NCBI RefSeq assembly: GCF_900129865.1
Contig: NZ_FQXD01000015.1
Location: forward strand, 1-64,000
Direction: 5' to 3'
Source of the DNA: Virgibacillus chiguensis
GTDB lineage: Bacteria > Bacillota > Bacilli > Bacillales > Amphibacillaceae
DNA length: 64,000 nucleotides
The notes beneath the pieces are model-generated. The model was not told the DNA's origin. It saw nothing but the letters and a program-made list of their open reading frames with translations, and did no database searches. Shown here one piece after another: positions 10,030 to 20,146 of this stretch (within the stretch, counting starts at the first letter, position 1; each line of letters starts with the position of its first letter). A program made the position numbers and the translations under genes.

Positions 10030-12093
10030 TTACTTTTCATCATCTTCTGATGATGGTTTATTGTCCGTTGTTATTTCATCCACAGATGAAGGTTTTTGCT
10101 CTTTTGATGTTGTATCATCATTAGGATGAGTAGGTGGCTTATTATCCGTTGTGATATCTTCTTTTTTCTCTTGTTGTTTATTTAGCGCTTTTTTCTTTGC
10201 CTGTTCATACGTCTCTGGCGCTTCATCTTTTGATTTGATATTCACTTTCATATCATCTTCTTCCGGTTCAGGAAGGACGCCTTTTTCAAATAATGATTTT
10301 ATTTGTTTTGCATCTAGTGTTTCCACTTCAAGTAAAGTTTTAGCAATTAATTCAAGCTTATCTTTATGCTCGGTAAGAATTGCTTTCGCACGATCATAAC
10401 AGTAATTAATAAAGTTTTGCATTTCTTGATCAATTTCGTGCGCTATTGCATCACTATACTGTTGATCATTGCTAAGATCGCGACCTAAAAATACTTGACC
10501 ACCGCCAGAAGTAAACTGTAAAGGCCCAATCCGATCACTCATACCGTACTCGGTAATCATCTTACGAGCAATAGCTGTTGCTCGCTGAAAATCGTTATGA
10601 GCTCCAGTACTTACTTCTCCGAAGATAACTTCTTCCGCTACACGACCACCTAAAAGACCTGTTATTTTGTCAAAAAGCTCTGGTTTCGTCATAAAGTAAC
10701 GGTCTTCCTTAGGTAACATGACGGCATAACCGCCCGCTTGGCCACGTGGTACAATGGTAACCTTATGAACAATATCCGCATCATCTAAAACCATTCCGAT
10801 AACGGTATGCCCACTTTCATGATACGCTACAATGTCTCGCTCTTTTTCAGAGATCACTCTGCTTTTCTTAGCAGGTCCCGCAATAACGCGGTCTATTGCT
10901 TCATCCACATCAAGCATTTCAATTTTATTACTGTCTCGTCTTGCTGCTACTAATGCTGCTTCATTTAGTAAGTTCTCCAAATCAGCACCTGAAAAACCAG
11001 GCGTACGCATAGCAATTGTTTTTAAATCAACATCCTCGGCTAGCGGCTTGTTTCTAGCATGTACTTCTAAAACCTCTTTACGTCCCTTCACATCTGGACG
11101 GTCTACCATAATTTGTCGGTCAAAACGGCCTGGTCGTAATAAAGCAGGGTCTAAAATGTCAGCACGGTTCGTTGCTGCCATAATGATAATCCCTTCGTTA
11201 GCACCAAAACCATCCATCTCTACAAGCAATTGGTTTAATGTTTGTTCACGCTCATCATGACCACCGCCAAGGCCCGCTCCACGCTGTCTACCAACTGCGT
11301 CGATTTCGTCTATAAAAATGATACAAGGAGCATTCTTTTTCGCGTTTTCAAACAAATCACGTACACGCGAAGCACCAACACCAACAAACATCTCCACAAA
11401 GTCTGAACCACTTATAGAGAAGAATGGTGTACCAGCTTCTCCTGCTACGGCACGTGCTAATAATGTTTTACCAGTTCCTGGGGGTCCCACTAAAAGTACA
11501 CCTTTCGGAATTCTAGCACCAACAGCAGAGAATTTTCTTGGATCTTTTAGAAAGTCCACTACCTCTACTAGTTCTTGTTTCTCTTCATCAGCACCCGCTA
11601 CATCTTTAAAGCGAACTTTCTTTTTATCTTCACTATACATTTTTGCCTTACTCTTCCCAAAGTTCATGACGCGACCGCCGCCGCCCCCACCTTGGGCTTG
11701 ACTAAGTATAAAGAAAAAGAGAAGTCCAATGATTAAAAACGGAATCATTGTAGTTAAAAGCGTTACCCACATACTCGGTTGCTCTTCTTCTTCTACAAAA
11801 AGGTCACTTTGTTCATTTGCTTGTTCCGTAATGGAAGAAATAATATCTGTATTATCTGGAACTTGCGCAACAAACGGCTTTTCTTCGTCTTCTAATACAC
11901 CTTCGTAACGAATAATACCGTTAGCTGGTTGCATGGTCATTTCTTTAATTTCGCCATTATTTAAAGCATCCATAAATTGCTTAACATTATATTCTTTTGC
12001 TTCTTCATTTTGCCCACTGAACAGTGAAATAACCGAAATAATCACAAGGACAATCACTATCCAGAAAACTGCATTCCGAAATATCCGGCTCAT
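10030..12093 (-). CDS. ftsH: ATP-dependent zinc metalloprotease FtsH
   Basis: A membrane-bound hexameric AAA+ protease that degrades misfolded membrane proteins and regulators; in Bacillus it is needed for sporulation. The 687 residues comprise two transmembrane helices (about 7-25 and 107-130), a glycine-rich linker, an AAA+ domain with Walker A GPPGTGKT near 203 and the zinc site HESGH near 425. The C-terminus is a low-complexity tail of about 70 residues, rich in D, E, K, P and T. It contains ITTDNKP twice, which may be an internal duplication. The start follows GGGAGGAGG. Confidence 0.98.
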   Translation of the reverse strand: MSRIFRNAVFWIVIVLVIISVISLFSGQNEEAKEYNVKQFMDALNNGEIKEMTMQPANGIIRYEGVLEDEEKPFVAQVPDNTDIISSITEQANEQSDLFVEEEEQPSMWVTLLTTMIPFLIIGLLFFFILSQAQGGGGGGRVMNFGKSKAKMYSEDKKKVRFKDVAGADEEKQELVEVVDFLKDPRKFSAVGARIPKGVLLVGPPGTGKTLLARAVAGEAGTPFFSISGSDFVEMFVGVGASRVRDLFENAKKNAPCIIFIDEIDAVGRQRGAGLGGGHDEREQTLNQLLVEMDGFGANEGIIIMAATNRADILDPALLRPGRFDRQIMVDRPDVKGRKEVLEVHARNKPLAEDVDLKTIAMRTPGFSGADLENLLNEAALVAARRDSNKIEMLDVDEAIDRVIAGPAKKSRVISEKERDIVAYHESGHTVIGMVLDDADIVHKVTIVPRGQAGGYAVMLPKEDRYFMTKPELFDKITGLLGGRVAEEVIFGEVSTGAHNDFQRATAIARKMITEYGMSDRIGPLQFTSGGGQVFLGRDLSNDQQYSDAIAHEIDQEMQNFINYCYDRAKAILTEHKDKLELIAKTLLEVETLDAKQIKSLFEKGVLPEPEEDDMKVNIKSKDEAPETYEQAKKKALNKQQEKKEDITTDNKPPTHPNDDTTSKEQKPSSVDEITTDNKPSSEDDEK

Positions 12094-12517
12094 TGCTTAC
12101 CTCCTCCCAAGCGGGGAAAAACTATATTACATCGTACCATACAAAAAAGTTGGAATACAACTAATTTACCTTAAAAATAGGATAAACGGAAACTTCATTT
12201 TATTGGAGTTTTACCGTCACGTTGTACTGGTTGCTTATACTGTAGAGATATTTAGAAGAACACGGTTTGTCACCAAGCCCTTATAAAAGAGAAAATTTGT
12301 AGTTTCTTATACGATAAACTTCTTTCATTCGTTTGATTAGAAAAGAAAAACATTTGTCTGCAAGTTTTTCAAAAACTTAACAGCTATCTAGCTACAAACC
12401 ATCATGGTTGCCTATTCGTAAATTCATTCAAACATTTGGTATTGTTGTACACTACGTAATCTTGTCTATATCTTCCTATACTACACTATACTACAACTAC
12501 TTTGGTGGTAAAGTTTT
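12094..12517. other. gene-free stretch between hpt and ftsH with a T2-type repeat
   Basis: Holds the ftsH upstream region and a T2-like repeat at about 12254-12320 (CACCAAGCCCTTATAAAAG, then TAGTTTCTTATACGATAAAC). A possible ftsH promoter on the minus strand is TTGTAT, 18 bp, TACGAT, but the match is weak. Confidence 0.45.
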
Positions 12518-13060
12518 TTATTCCCCACCATATACTTCCGGCTTTAACACACCAATATAAGGTAAGTTTCTATATTTCTCTTGGTAGTCTAACCCATAGC
12601 CTACAACAAATTCATTAGGCACTTCAAAACCAATCATATCCGCTTTGATGTCCGCAGTTCTTCCCGTCGGCTTATCTAATAATGTAACAATTTTAACAGA
12701 ATTAGCCTTGCGATATTTAAATAAATCTACTAAATAACGTAAAGTTAAACCGCTATCGATAATGTCTTCAATAATTAGCAAATCCCGTCCTTCCACCTTT
12801 GTATCAAGGTCTTTAACAATCTTTACTTCTCCAGAAGAACGCATTTCTTTGCCATAGCTAGAAACATCCATAAAATCCATCTCTAAATACGTCTCTGTAT
12901 AGCGTAAAATATCGGACATAAAAGGCATAGCACCTTTTAATACACCGATAGCTAACGGAAACTTGCCATCATACTCCCTCGTTAATTGTTCCCCTAATTC
13001 TTTACACTTATTTGCAATTTCCTCCTGTGATATTAACACTTCTTTAATATCATTATGCAT
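12518..13060 (-). CDS. hpt: Hypoxanthine-guanine phosphoribosyltransferase
   Basis: Salvages hypoxanthine and guanine with PRPP. With the start used here the protein has 180 residues, the usual length for Hpt. The ATG follows AGGAGCAGGG; an upstream in-frame extension of 35 codons overlaps tilS and has no support. The PRPP-binding loop [14 protein letters not shown] lies near residue 95. The tilS-hpt-ftsH order is conserved in Bacilli, and the 14-bp gap from tilS implies co-transcription. Confidence 0.96.
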   Translation of the reverse strand: MHNDIKEVLISQEEIANKCKELGEQLTREYDGKFPLAIGVLKGAMPFMSDILRYTETYLEMDFMDVSSYGKEMRSSGEVKIVKDLDTKVEGRDLLIIEDIIDSGLTLRYLVDLFKYRKANSVKIVTLLDKPTGRTADIKADMIGFEVPNEFVVGYGLDYQEKYRNLPYIGVLKPEVYGGE

Positions 13061-13074
13061 ATACCCTGCTCCTC

Positions 13075-14469
13075 CTACCTGTTGCCATCTTGAAAATATA
13101 ATTGTATTTGTGAGGTATTCATCTGAGGTTTCGCAACGGCTGCTTTTCGCAAACCGACTAACCATAGAATCTCCCCGTCATTATCTGTCACTAACGGCCA
13201 AGTTGCTCGTTGATGACGAGGCACTTTTGCATCAATAAAAATATCCTTTATTTTCTTCCTTCCGTTTAACCCCGCGACATGCATTATATCGCCTTGTTTT
13301 CGGGTTCTTATATGTAATGGAAGTGCTACCTGATTAACGGGAATGGTAAGGCTATACTTCGTTTGTTCCGTTACCGCTTCACCATATTCAGCATACATCA
13401 CGGAGCCATCAGGTAAAATTGTTTGCCCTGGGATAATTATTAACTTATGATATGATGATGAGCTAGAAAGGTCATCACAAAAGTAACACCTTATTTGATC
13501 GTAGGACTTCTCTACTTTTAGTCCAGCGGGGAAATCGATCTGTGCATTGCCCGTTTGGTGGAAAATCAATGCCAAAAATTGCTCTTCATGTACATAAGAC
13601 AAACTGTCAGGAACATCCACATACAGATAGTTTAATATTAGATGATAGGCACGCCTTTGTAAAGCAAATGCATACGTTTTAAACGCATGAATTTCAAATG
13701 ATAATTGTCGCCTTGCTGAATCAAAACATACAACAGCATCTACCATTTTTTTTGCTTCTTGCAAAACATAAGCGCCATCAATAGCTAATGTTTCACTTAA
13801 ATGTTGCACAGTTGTATGTAAGTTACTATTTTTTTGTTTTAACATTGGTACAATATGATGCCTGACATAATTACGTGTGTATACCGTTTCTTCGTTAGAA
13901 GGATCTAGGCGCGGTACAATCTGATGCGCTTGACAATAGTCCCATATATCATCTTTTGTTACACAAAGAAGCGGTCGCACAATCCAACCATTAGAAAAGG
14001 AACGTTTAACAGGTATCCCTTTAAAGCTTTGAACATCAGCCGAACGAACAAGGCGCATCACCATCGTTTCGATTTGATCATCACCGTGGTGGCCTAATGC
14101 TAAATAATCTGCCTGAAACTTCTCCATTTGCTCCTTGAATACAGTATAGCGTAACGTTCTTGCGGCTATTTGTGTACCTTGTTTATTTTCTTGTTTCCAA
14201 GCAGGAACATTGACAGACGAAGAAACACATTCAATTTGCCATTGTTCACAGATATGTTTGACATAAGATACATCTGCTAATGATTCTTCCCCACGAAGCT
14301 GATGATCAACGGTCACGGCAACAACGCGGAAGCCCCAACTTTCCTTCATCGTGTTTAAACAATGCAATAACGCCATAGAGTCTGGCCCTCCAGAGACACC
14401 GACTAAAATCGTTGCTCCTTTCGTGAATAACTGATGTCGCTTCATAAACTGTCGTACTTTTTCTTCCAT
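13075..14469 (-). CDS. tilS: tRNA(Ile)-lysidine synthetase
   Basis: Converts C34 of the CAU-anticodon tRNA-Ile to lysidine so that it reads AUA. The PP-loop motif [10 protein letters not shown] lies near residue 25 of 464, followed by [15 protein letters not shown] near 125. The C-terminal substrate-binding domain includes [15 protein letters not shown]. The start chosen follows GGAGATGG; a 30-codon upstream extension lacks a ribosome site. It lies between the yabT kinase gene and hpt. Confidence 0.96.
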   Translation of the reverse strand: MEEKVRQFMKRHQLFTKGATILVGVSGGPDSMALLHCLNTMKESWGFRVVAVTVDHQLRGEESLADVSYVKHICEQWQIECVSSSVNVPAWKQENKQGTQIAARTLRYTVFKEQMEKFQADYLALGHHGDDQIETMVMRLVRSADVQSFKGIPVKRSFSNGWIVRPLLCVTKDDIWDYCQAHQIVPRLDPSNEETVYTRNYVRHHIVPMLKQKNSNLHTTVQHLSETLAIDGAYVLQEAKKMVDAVVCFDSARRQLSFEIHAFKTYAFALQRRAYHLILNYLYVDVPDSLSYVHEEQFLALIFHQTGNAQIDFPAGLKVEKSYDQIRCYFCDDLSSSSSYHKLIIIPGQTILPDGSVMYAEYGEAVTEQTKYSLTIPVNQVALPLHIRTRKQGDIMHVAGLNGRKKIKDIFIDAKVPRHQRATWPLVTDNDGEILWLVGLRKAAVAKPQMNTSQIQLYFQDGNR

Positions 14470-14533
14470 TTGTCCATCTCCAACAAACGCGAATTCTTTT
14501 TTAATGTATAATGTAATCCTATCACAATACTTG

Positions 14534-15478
14534 TTACTGAAAAAGCAAAGAAACTGCATAATAAATGATTGCCAGTGCGGATATGCCTCCTATATCGATA
14601 AATAAGGAGGATGAATTTGTTTGCTGTCCATGTTGTTGATGAGCACGCATATTTTTTCGTTCTGTAGTATAAATTATTTTTAATAAGTCATTTTTCATCT
14701 GCTTACTCGTATGATAGTTTCCGACAAGCGCTTTCTTTAAAACCATACGATACGGTGCTAGCTCTTTTACACTATCAATTTTGCGAAACAACTGTTTTTG
14801 TGGAGAAGATTCTTTTGCAAATTGATTTGGATAATATACATGTAAAAAAACCATTGTAAACGCAAATAAGTCATAGCTTGCCTCCGCTTTCCTAGTCCCT
14901 AAGCCCCAATAACCACGATCATAAAATTCCGTGTACTCCTTAATGGATCTCCCTATTTGGGTTGTTCCACCAACATCAACCCAACGAACTTTTGGAGGAG
15001 AGGAGACAACAAGCAAGTTATCTGCTTTTAAATCCCCAAACACCCAACCGTTTTGATGCAATTCTTGTAAAGCATCTAAAAGTTGTAGCATAAAAACACC
15101 AACCCATGCTTGTCCTCTTCGTTGAACGTAACTAATTAACGGCTCTCCGTGCAAATATTCCATCACATAAAAAGAATAGCATATTCCTTGTGGTGACACC
15201 CAATCATCTACATCTAATAAAGAAGGCCCAAGCCGATTTCCTTGGACCTTTGCCAATGACTTAAGTACATTTACTTCTACCGTCATAGATGAACGTTTAT
15301 CACTAATTTTTAATGCAGCCTGCTTCCCATTACAAACACAAAGATATACAACGCCAATGGCCCCAGCTCCAAGCTTTCTTTGAATAAGATATGTTTTTCC
15401 ATGCCATTTGCCGCGCAGCTTTATCCCTGGACGAACGTCAATGTCAAGCTTCTTCCATTCCTGGCTGTTCATCTTCAT
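14534..15478 (-). CDS. yabT: Membrane-anchored serine/threonine kinase, YabT (PrkD)-like
   Basis: A Hanks-type kinase that in B. subtilis is septum-associated in early sporulation and phosphorylates RecA. The 314-residue protein has the glycine-rich loop LGAGAIGVVYL near 42, the lysine in AALKIS, the catalytic FGDLKADN near 170 and DVGG in place of DFG near 190. A C-terminal hydrophobic segment (ISALAIIYYAVSLLF) forms a tail anchor. The start follows GGAGGGG by 8 bp and overlaps the end of yabS by 35 bp. Confidence 0.9.
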   Translation of the reverse strand: MKMNSQEWKKLDIDVRPGIKLRGKWHGKTYLIQRKLGAGAIGVVYLCVCNGKQAALKISDKRSSMTVEVNVLKSLAKVQGNRLGPSLLDVDDWVSPQGICYSFYVMEYLHGEPLISYVQRRGQAWVGVFMLQLLDALQELHQNGWVFGDLKADNLLVVSSPPKVRWVDVGGTTQIGRSIKEYTEFYDRGYWGLGTRKAEASYDLFAFTMVFLHVYYPNQFAKESSPQKQLFRKIDSVKELAPYRMVLKKALVGNYHTSKQMKNDLLKIIYTTERKNMRAHQQHGQQTNSSSLFIDIGGISALAIIYYAVSLLFQ

Positions 15479-16181
15479 ACTTAAAGCCCCTCCGTAAGCT
15501 CTTCTTACCAAATTGATACATCGCTTCTCGAATAGCAGGCCCCGTCGGAGTAACCCCGCCACTTGTTAATTTAGGAAAGATAGAAGAAATGCTATCTAAT
15601 GCTGGAGACCATTCTAATATCCTATCCATTTGTTTTCGTTTTCCAGGGAAGCGGTAAATGGCAAACCGATTTCGCCCTATTCGTGCATTTAAACTGATGG
15701 ATAAATCCATTAATGCTTCTTTTACAGTAGGAAGCTTATCATACATACTTGCACTTGTATCAACTAAAACAAGCACCTCTAAATCACATGTTTCACCCAT
15801 ATCCTCTACTACTTCCATAATTTCTCCACGTTTTTCTGGTTCAAGATCTTCCATGGATTGACCCTTACCTAATATTTGCTCCAATTCTTTATTAACAAAT
15901 CCCTGCATTGTTTGCGTCATGGCTTGCTTGGTAACGGATTGAACAGTTTGCGACAGTGATTGCTTGTAAACAAGCTGACTAACCCCGCCACCAGACAAAG
16001 CTATATCTTCTACTTCTTGCAAACTTTCATCTTGTTCTGCATGTCCATCATCTAATATGCCAATTACATTAACAGTAATCCCTTGTTGTTGCGCGATTGA
16101 AGCTACTGCAACAGGATCCTCCCCTTTGTTGGAACAACCATCTGTAATAAGTAATATTTGTTTTAAAGTACCTTTTTTCAA
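15444..16181 (-). CDS. yabS: von Willebrand factor A domain protein, YabS-like
   Basis: A 245-residue protein with a VWA-like fold. ILLITDGCSNKGEDPVAVAS lies at the N-terminus, and a MIDAS-like VLVDTSASM lies near residue 145. Biochemical function is unknown; it accompanies the spoIIE-linked kinase in Bacilli. I place the start at a TTG 8 bp after GGGAGG, which matches the homologous N-terminus, rather than at a codon 39 bp upstream. It overlaps yabT, indicating translational coupling. Confidence 0.88.
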   Translation of the reverse strand: MKKGTLKQILLITDGCSNKGEDPVAVASIAQQQGITVNVIGILDDGHAEQDESLQEVEDIALSGGGVSQLVYKQSLSQTVQSVTKQAMTQTMQGFVNKELEQILGKGQSMEDLEPEKRGEIMEVVEDMGETCDLEVLVLVDTSASMYDKLPTVKEALMDLSISLNARIGRNRFAIYRFPGKRKQMDRILEWSPALDSISSIFPKLTSGGVTPTGPAIREAMYQFGKKSLRRGFKYEDEQPGMEEA

Positions 16182-16343
16182 TCCAACTACCTCCCAACTT
16201 TTCAGTACCATCATCGCCATCTTTCCGCTTCTCTATACATAAATGGCTAGCGATTAATGATAGATGGAAGGCAATGTTAGGAAGCAGCAGCAAGCCGTAA
16301 GCGCATTTTCTTTCCTCCTCCCCAGATTTGTATCGTAAAGGCA

Positions 16344-18794
16344 CTAAGAAGATACAGAATAAAGAGGTGCTCCAGCCCACCTAGGTGTATTCTTCTTTAC
16401 CTTAGCAACAACGACCGTCATATCATCCTCAATTTCTCCACCTCTTGTACGAATCACCTCTTCTAAAATCAAGTCAGCTATTTCCTGTGGATCATTTGTG
16501 CGCATATCACGAATTTTACGCTTTAGCCAAATATCCGTATTTTCAATATGTTTAGGACCTTCAAAAATACCGTCACTCATCATAATTAACAAATCATTAG
16601 GAAGCAACTGCTCACTAACAATATCAACATCGAATTCTTGGATAATTCCCATTGGTAAATTGCTTGCTTCAATTTTTAATAATTCATTTCCTCGCTTCAC
16701 GAAGCTTGGTGAAGAACCAATTTTTAAAAATTGTACATACGCATTGTGCAAATCTATGACGGCTAAATCCAGCGTTGCAAACATTTCTTCCGTCGAACGT
16801 AAAGATAAAATTGAATTAATGGATTTAATGGCTACTTTCTCAGGTATACCTGTCTGCAATATTTGTTGCAGCAGCCTTAACGTTTCCACACTTTCTTCCT
16901 GCGCACGAGCACCATTTCCCATGCCATCACTAATTGCCATCGCATACTTTCCAGCGCCTAATTCTATCGTAGTGTAACTATCCCCAGATATAAGTCCGCC
17001 ACCTTTTGCCGCATTAGCAGCACCTGTTTCTACTACAAACTCACGCGCTGTTCCAAACGCCAAGTAACTATAACCATTTGGAAATGGCGCAATTTCTTCT
17101 TGCTTCACAACGATTACTTCCGATAAAATATCCGATAAAACAGGTGCTATTAGTTTGGCACCTTCCCCTCGATATTCGTAAAATGTTAATGTCATTTCAA
17201 TGTCCACATTGCCTTTTTCCAAACTGTAAATCTCTAGTTTCTCTAATTCCATTCCTAATTGCTTTAATGCATGTATAATTTGCATTTCCTGTTGCTCATG
17301 GTGCTCGCGTTCTTTTAGAATTTCTTTCGCAAAATCTTCCATCACCTCCGATACCCCTTGCAATTGATCAGCGACTAACTTCTTGCTTTCTAATACTTGT
17401 TGTTTTAACTTTTGGTTTGCTTCAAAATACGATACTTCTTCCTTCATAGCATCCAATACTTTTTGTGGCTTTACGCAAAAATTTTCAAATTCTCTCATGG
17501 TTGTTTTTGGCGGTTTCCCTCCTTCTTGTAACCCTTCCTTTAGCAATTCCATTAAGCTGTACGTTTTATCAAACTCCTTTTGCCAACACCTTTCTTTCAT
17601 AAAACAATTTTGACATGATTTTTCCGTAACTTGACTTAAAAAATAGTCCGTTTCTCTCCGTATCTCCTGCTCATCTTCTAAATGCGAATCAGCACTTGCA
17701 AAACTATTCGATAACGCTTGAAAGACGCCAGAAAACTGCTCCACCCGTTGAGCTGTTACGTTGCGAACTTTTTGTAAATATTGTTCCTGTTCATTTGTAT
17801 ACTCCTCTGTCCCTGGAATAAGCCGAGACAGCTTTTTAAACCAGCCTGCTGGTGTAAGTAAAAAGAGGGCAACTGCCATCGACGTCTCTATAATGGAAGG
17901 GACAAGCGCTGTCATATTCCCATAAATACCAATTAAGAACGTTCCAACAAATAACCCAATGGCTACACCAGGTTTTTTGCCCTCTTTTAATAATCCTCCT
18001 AAAAGTCCTGAGAATGCTAATAAACTCATTTGATATAAATTCGCAACATTGGCAAGCGACAAAATCAATCCTGTTACCACTCCAACCGTCGATCCTACAG
18101 CTGCTCCACCAACAAAAGCAAGAATAAGTACAAAATAACGAGCGAGTACCTGCTCCACAGCTGCTCCATAAAGCGTCCAACCAATCGTTCCTGTAAGAAT
18201 GGAAGCCAGGAGAATAATCATACAAACAATTTCTTCGTTTTTTAACGCTGGATTATACCTTTTTGGTGATAATAACGGCATACTCTGCATAAATATTAAA
18301 ACGAGAACCGTCCCTAACACCCCTTCTACTAACACAAGCATCCATTCATATGCTGCCAACTGCTGTTCTATTGAATATTGAAAAATTCGTGTGCTTACTG
18401 AAGCAAGAAATACAAAAAACGGTATGAGTAACCGTTGATTTTTTGCTTGTTTAAATAGTCCTGCTAAAAATAGAAAAACAAATAACCCTAAAGCGGTAAA
18501 AATTCCATGGTCTACAGAATAGCTCAAAGCACCTATTAGGACCGCTATCATAGCTTTAGCTGCTTTTTCCTTATAGACAAGCCACATCGTCGCTAAGAAA
18601 GCTACCGCAAATGGCGAAACAGCTGATAAAATGACTGCCCGGCCTAATAAAAATCCAATCATGTAAAATAACCAGCCTCTATCCACTAAAACCATTTTCA
18701 ACTTTGCATAAAGGAGACTTCTCAGCTTGTCCCACTGACTTGCATGTTGAGCTATTAGTGCTTTGGGCTGTAACCTTGACATTGACTCCATCAT
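16344..18794 (-). CDS. spoIIE: Stage II sporulation protein E, PP2C-type phosphatase
   Basis: Dephosphorylates SpoIIAA to release sigma-F in the forespore and helps place the polar septum. The 816-residue protein has about ten transmembrane helices in residues 40-330. A central FtsZ-interacting region includes a cysteine cluster (CQNCFMKERC). The C-terminal PP2C/SpoIIE domain has AISDGMGNG, MSDGIFEG and DDMTVVVAKV supplying the metal-binding aspartates. The start follows GGGAGTGG. It is monocistronic in position, with yabS-yabT behind it. Confidence 0.97.
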   Translation of the reverse strand: MMESMSRLQPKALIAQHASQWDKLRSLLYAKLKMVLVDRGWLFYMIGFLLGRAVILSAVSPFAVAFLATMWLVYKEKAAKAMIAVLIGALSYSVDHGIFTALGLFVFLFLAGLFKQAKNQRLLIPFFVFLASVSTRIFQYSIEQQLAAYEWMLVLVEGVLGTVLVLIFMQSMPLLSPKRYNPALKNEEIVCMIILLASILTGTIGWTLYGAAVEQVLARYFVLILAFVGGAAVGSTVGVVTGLILSLANVANLYQMSLLAFSGLLGGLLKEGKKPGVAIGLFVGTFLIGIYGNMTALVPSIIETSMAVALFLLTPAGWFKKLSRLIPGTEEYTNEQEQYLQKVRNVTAQRVEQFSGVFQALSNSFASADSHLEDEQEIRRETDYFLSQVTEKSCQNCFMKERCWQKEFDKTYSLMELLKEGLQEGGKPPKTTMREFENFCVKPQKVLDAMKEEVSYFEANQKLKQQVLESKKLVADQLQGVSEVMEDFAKEILKEREHHEQQEMQIIHALKQLGMELEKLEIYSLEKGNVDIEMTLTFYEYRGEGAKLIAPVLSDILSEVIVVKQEEIAPFPNGYSYLAFGTAREFVVETGAANAAKGGGLISGDSYTTIELGAGKYAMAISDGMGNGARAQEESVETLRLLQQILQTGIPEKVAIKSINSILSLRSTEEMFATLDLAVIDLHNAYVQFLKIGSSPSFVKRGNELLKIEASNLPMGIIQEFDVDIVSEQLLPNDLLIMMSDGIFEGPKHIENTDIWLKRKIRDMRTNDPQEIADLILEEVIRTRGGEIEDDMTVVVAKVKKNTPRWAGAPLYSVSS

Positions 18795-18821
18795 AACCAC
18801 CACTCCCTCTCTGTAAATCAT

Positions 18822-18886
18822 ATTTAACCACAATATGCGAACTGTTTTTGTCAAAACTTCAGAGCTTGTAAAAAAATCGTTCGACT
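18822..18886 (-). promoter_or_regulatory. candidate Spo0A-controlled sigma-A promoter of spoIIE
   Basis: Minus strand: TTGACA at 18854-18849, then TTAAAT at 18827-18822, a 21-bp spacer. The spoIIE promoter of B. subtilis also has an over-long 21-bp spacer that requires Spo0A. AGTCGAA at 18886-18880 matches the 0A box TGTCGAA in 6 of 7 positions. The -10 match is weak. Confidence 0.45.
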
Positions 18887-19106
18887 ACTTTTTACGGTTT
18901 AAACAGGATTCAACACGAACAAACGTTGGGAAGAATGCAACCGTTTCGTTTGCTTTTATTCATGAGTAATGGAGGAGGCATCCTTTTTCGTAAGACAAGA
19001 GCAAGTATTCACAGCATCTCCCTTCTTGTAACAATTTGAAAAATATGTGCGAAAATATAGGAGATAAGATGGTTACACAAAGAAAGGATAAAAAACAAAA
19101 AAGGAG

Positions 19107-19135
19107 TTGACAGAGAGGCGAACCTGCTGTATTAT
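19107..19135 (+). promoter_or_regulatory. sigma-A promoter of tRNA-Met
   Basis: Plus strand TTGACA at 19107-19112, 17-bp spacer, TATTAT at 19130-19135, with the expected transcription start about 13 bp before the tRNA. It supports an independent plus-strand tRNA transcript. Confidence 0.75.
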
Positions 19136-19154
19136 ATTTCATGTTGACTTATTT

Positions 19155-19228
19155 GGCGGTGTAGCTCAGCTGGCGAGAGCGTACGGTTCATACCCGTGAG
19201 GTCGGGGGTTCGATCCCCTCTACCGCCA
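19155..19228 (+). tRNA. tRNA-Met (CAT anticodon)
   Basis: A full cloverleaf: acceptor GGCGGTG pairs with TACCGCC, there is a standard D-arm, the anticodon loop is GTTCATACC, and the T-arm is GGGGGTTCGATCCCC. The 3' CCA is not encoded. It is very similar to the elongator tRNA-Met between yabR and spoIIE in B. subtilis. Here it lies on the opposite strand to all neighbours, and the companion tRNA-Glu is absent. Elongator type is inferred from similarity and position. Confidence 0.95.
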
Positions 19229-19263
19229 TTAAAAATAATAATGATGTAACAAATACCAAAACG

Positions 19264-19478
19264 AGAACAAAGGATCGGGCGCCCGTTTAGCAACGTAGCG
19301 AGTGAAACGAAGCAACTAAAATTTTAGAAATCATGGCGAGACGTGTTGCACGAACCAATGATGACTTATCGCAAGGCGGTTCGTGAACTCGCCCCGTTGC
19401 TGGGCGCTTGCGCCGAATGTGGCTAAATAACTTAGTAAGCTTATCCACAGCTACAACATTTTATAATTTCCTAGACGA
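19264..19478 (+). repeat. T1 interspersed repeat, copy B
   Basis: T1 copy lacking the middle hairpin segment. GCGCCC at 19279-19284 pairs with GGGCGC at 19402-19407, AGCAAC at 19289-19294 with GTTGCT at 19396-19401, and GCGAG at 19298-19302 with CTCGC at 19388-19392. It sits directly downstream of tRNA-Met on the same strand, so a tRNA read-through transcript would contain it. Confidence 0.85.
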
Positions 19479-19480
19479 TA

Positions 19481-19519
19481 AAAAAACAGAGATTAACTTC
19501 ATGTTAATCTCTGTTTTTT
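19481..19519. terminator. bidirectional terminator between tRNA-Met/T1-B and yabR
   Basis: A perfect 17-bp stem (AAAAAACAGAGATTAAC with GTTAATCTCTGTTTTTT) and a 5-nt loop, flanked by A and T runs on both strands. It can end the plus-strand tRNA/T1-B transcript and the minus-strand yabR transcript. Confidence 0.88.
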
Positions 19520-19530
19520 GTATAGCAAAA

Positions 19531-19571
19531 GCGCCTTTTTCGACAACTAATAACAGGTAACAAAAGGCGCC
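19531..19571 (-). terminator. stem-loop downstream of yabR
   Basis: GGCGCCTTTT on the minus strand pairs with AAAGGCGC across a long loop and ends in TTTT. It lies about 80 bp after the yabR stop codon. It is a weaker terminator than the one that follows. Confidence 0.5.
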
Positions 19572-19651
19572 GTGTATTCCACTTTTCACTTAAGGTACGC
19601 ATTCAGAATAAGTTTTATTTATAGAGCATTATCTTTTTTAGACAGCAACTG

Positions 19652-20041
19652 CTATCCCCTTTTAGCACCTCGACCCCCGCGTTTGGATTCCGTGTGCTTC
19701 TTCAAAGAGGCAAGGCGATCTTCAGAGTCTTTTAAAAAACGATTCATTTTTGACTCAAAAGATTCAACCCGTTCACGGTTATCTCGTTGACGTTTTGGTT
19801 TTGGCTTATCTACCGCTTTTTTAATCGATAGACCAATTTTTCCGTCTTTCTCTACGTTAATGACTTTCACCTTTACTTCATCGCCAACAGAAAGATGTTC
19901 ATTAATGTCTTTCACATAGTTGTCGGCAACCTCACTAATATGAACAAGTCCGGTTGTTCCTTTTTCGATTTCTACAAAGGCTCCAAAATTAGTGATACCA
20001 GTTACCTTACCCTGCAGCTTGCTGCCTACTTCAATTGACAT
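19652..20041 (-). CDS. yabR: S1 RNA-binding domain protein, YabR-like
   Basis: A 129-residue protein with one S1 domain at residues 2-72 (GSKLQGKVTGITNFGAFVEI). A basic low-complexity C-terminal tail ends in SKRGGRGAKRG. It is related to polynucleotide phosphorylase S1 domains and general stress protein 13; its RNA target is unknown. The start follows AAGGAGGAGC; an upstream extension of 17 codons has no ribosome site. It follows divIC, as in B. subtilis. Confidence 0.92.
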   Translation of the reverse strand: MSIEVGSKLQGKVTGITNFGAFVEIEKGTTGLVHISEVADNYVKDINEHLSVGDEVKVKVINVEKDGKIGLSIKKAVDKPKPKRQRDNRERVESFESKMNRFLKDSEDRLASLKKHTESKRGGRGAKRG

Positions 20042-20146
20042 AAAAAAAATGCTCCTCCTTAGAATTTTTAGGAAACTAATAATAGTAACCACCGATGATG
20101 TATCATCAGCTTACTATTATATTATAGCCAAGCTGACGAAAGTGTG

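Noticed and set aside
11318-11701. Long plus-strand frames opposite ftsH
   Set aside because: Antisense shadows caused by codon bias; no promoter or ribosome site.
16069-16380. Minus-strand 103-codon frame between yabS and spoIIE
   Set aside because: It overlaps both genes in another frame, shows no family resemblance and is best explained as a shadow frame.
17836-18225. Minus-strand 129-codon frame inside spoIIE
   Set aside because: An alternative frame of the SpoIIE membrane region, rich in W, C and S as expected of an off-frame reading.
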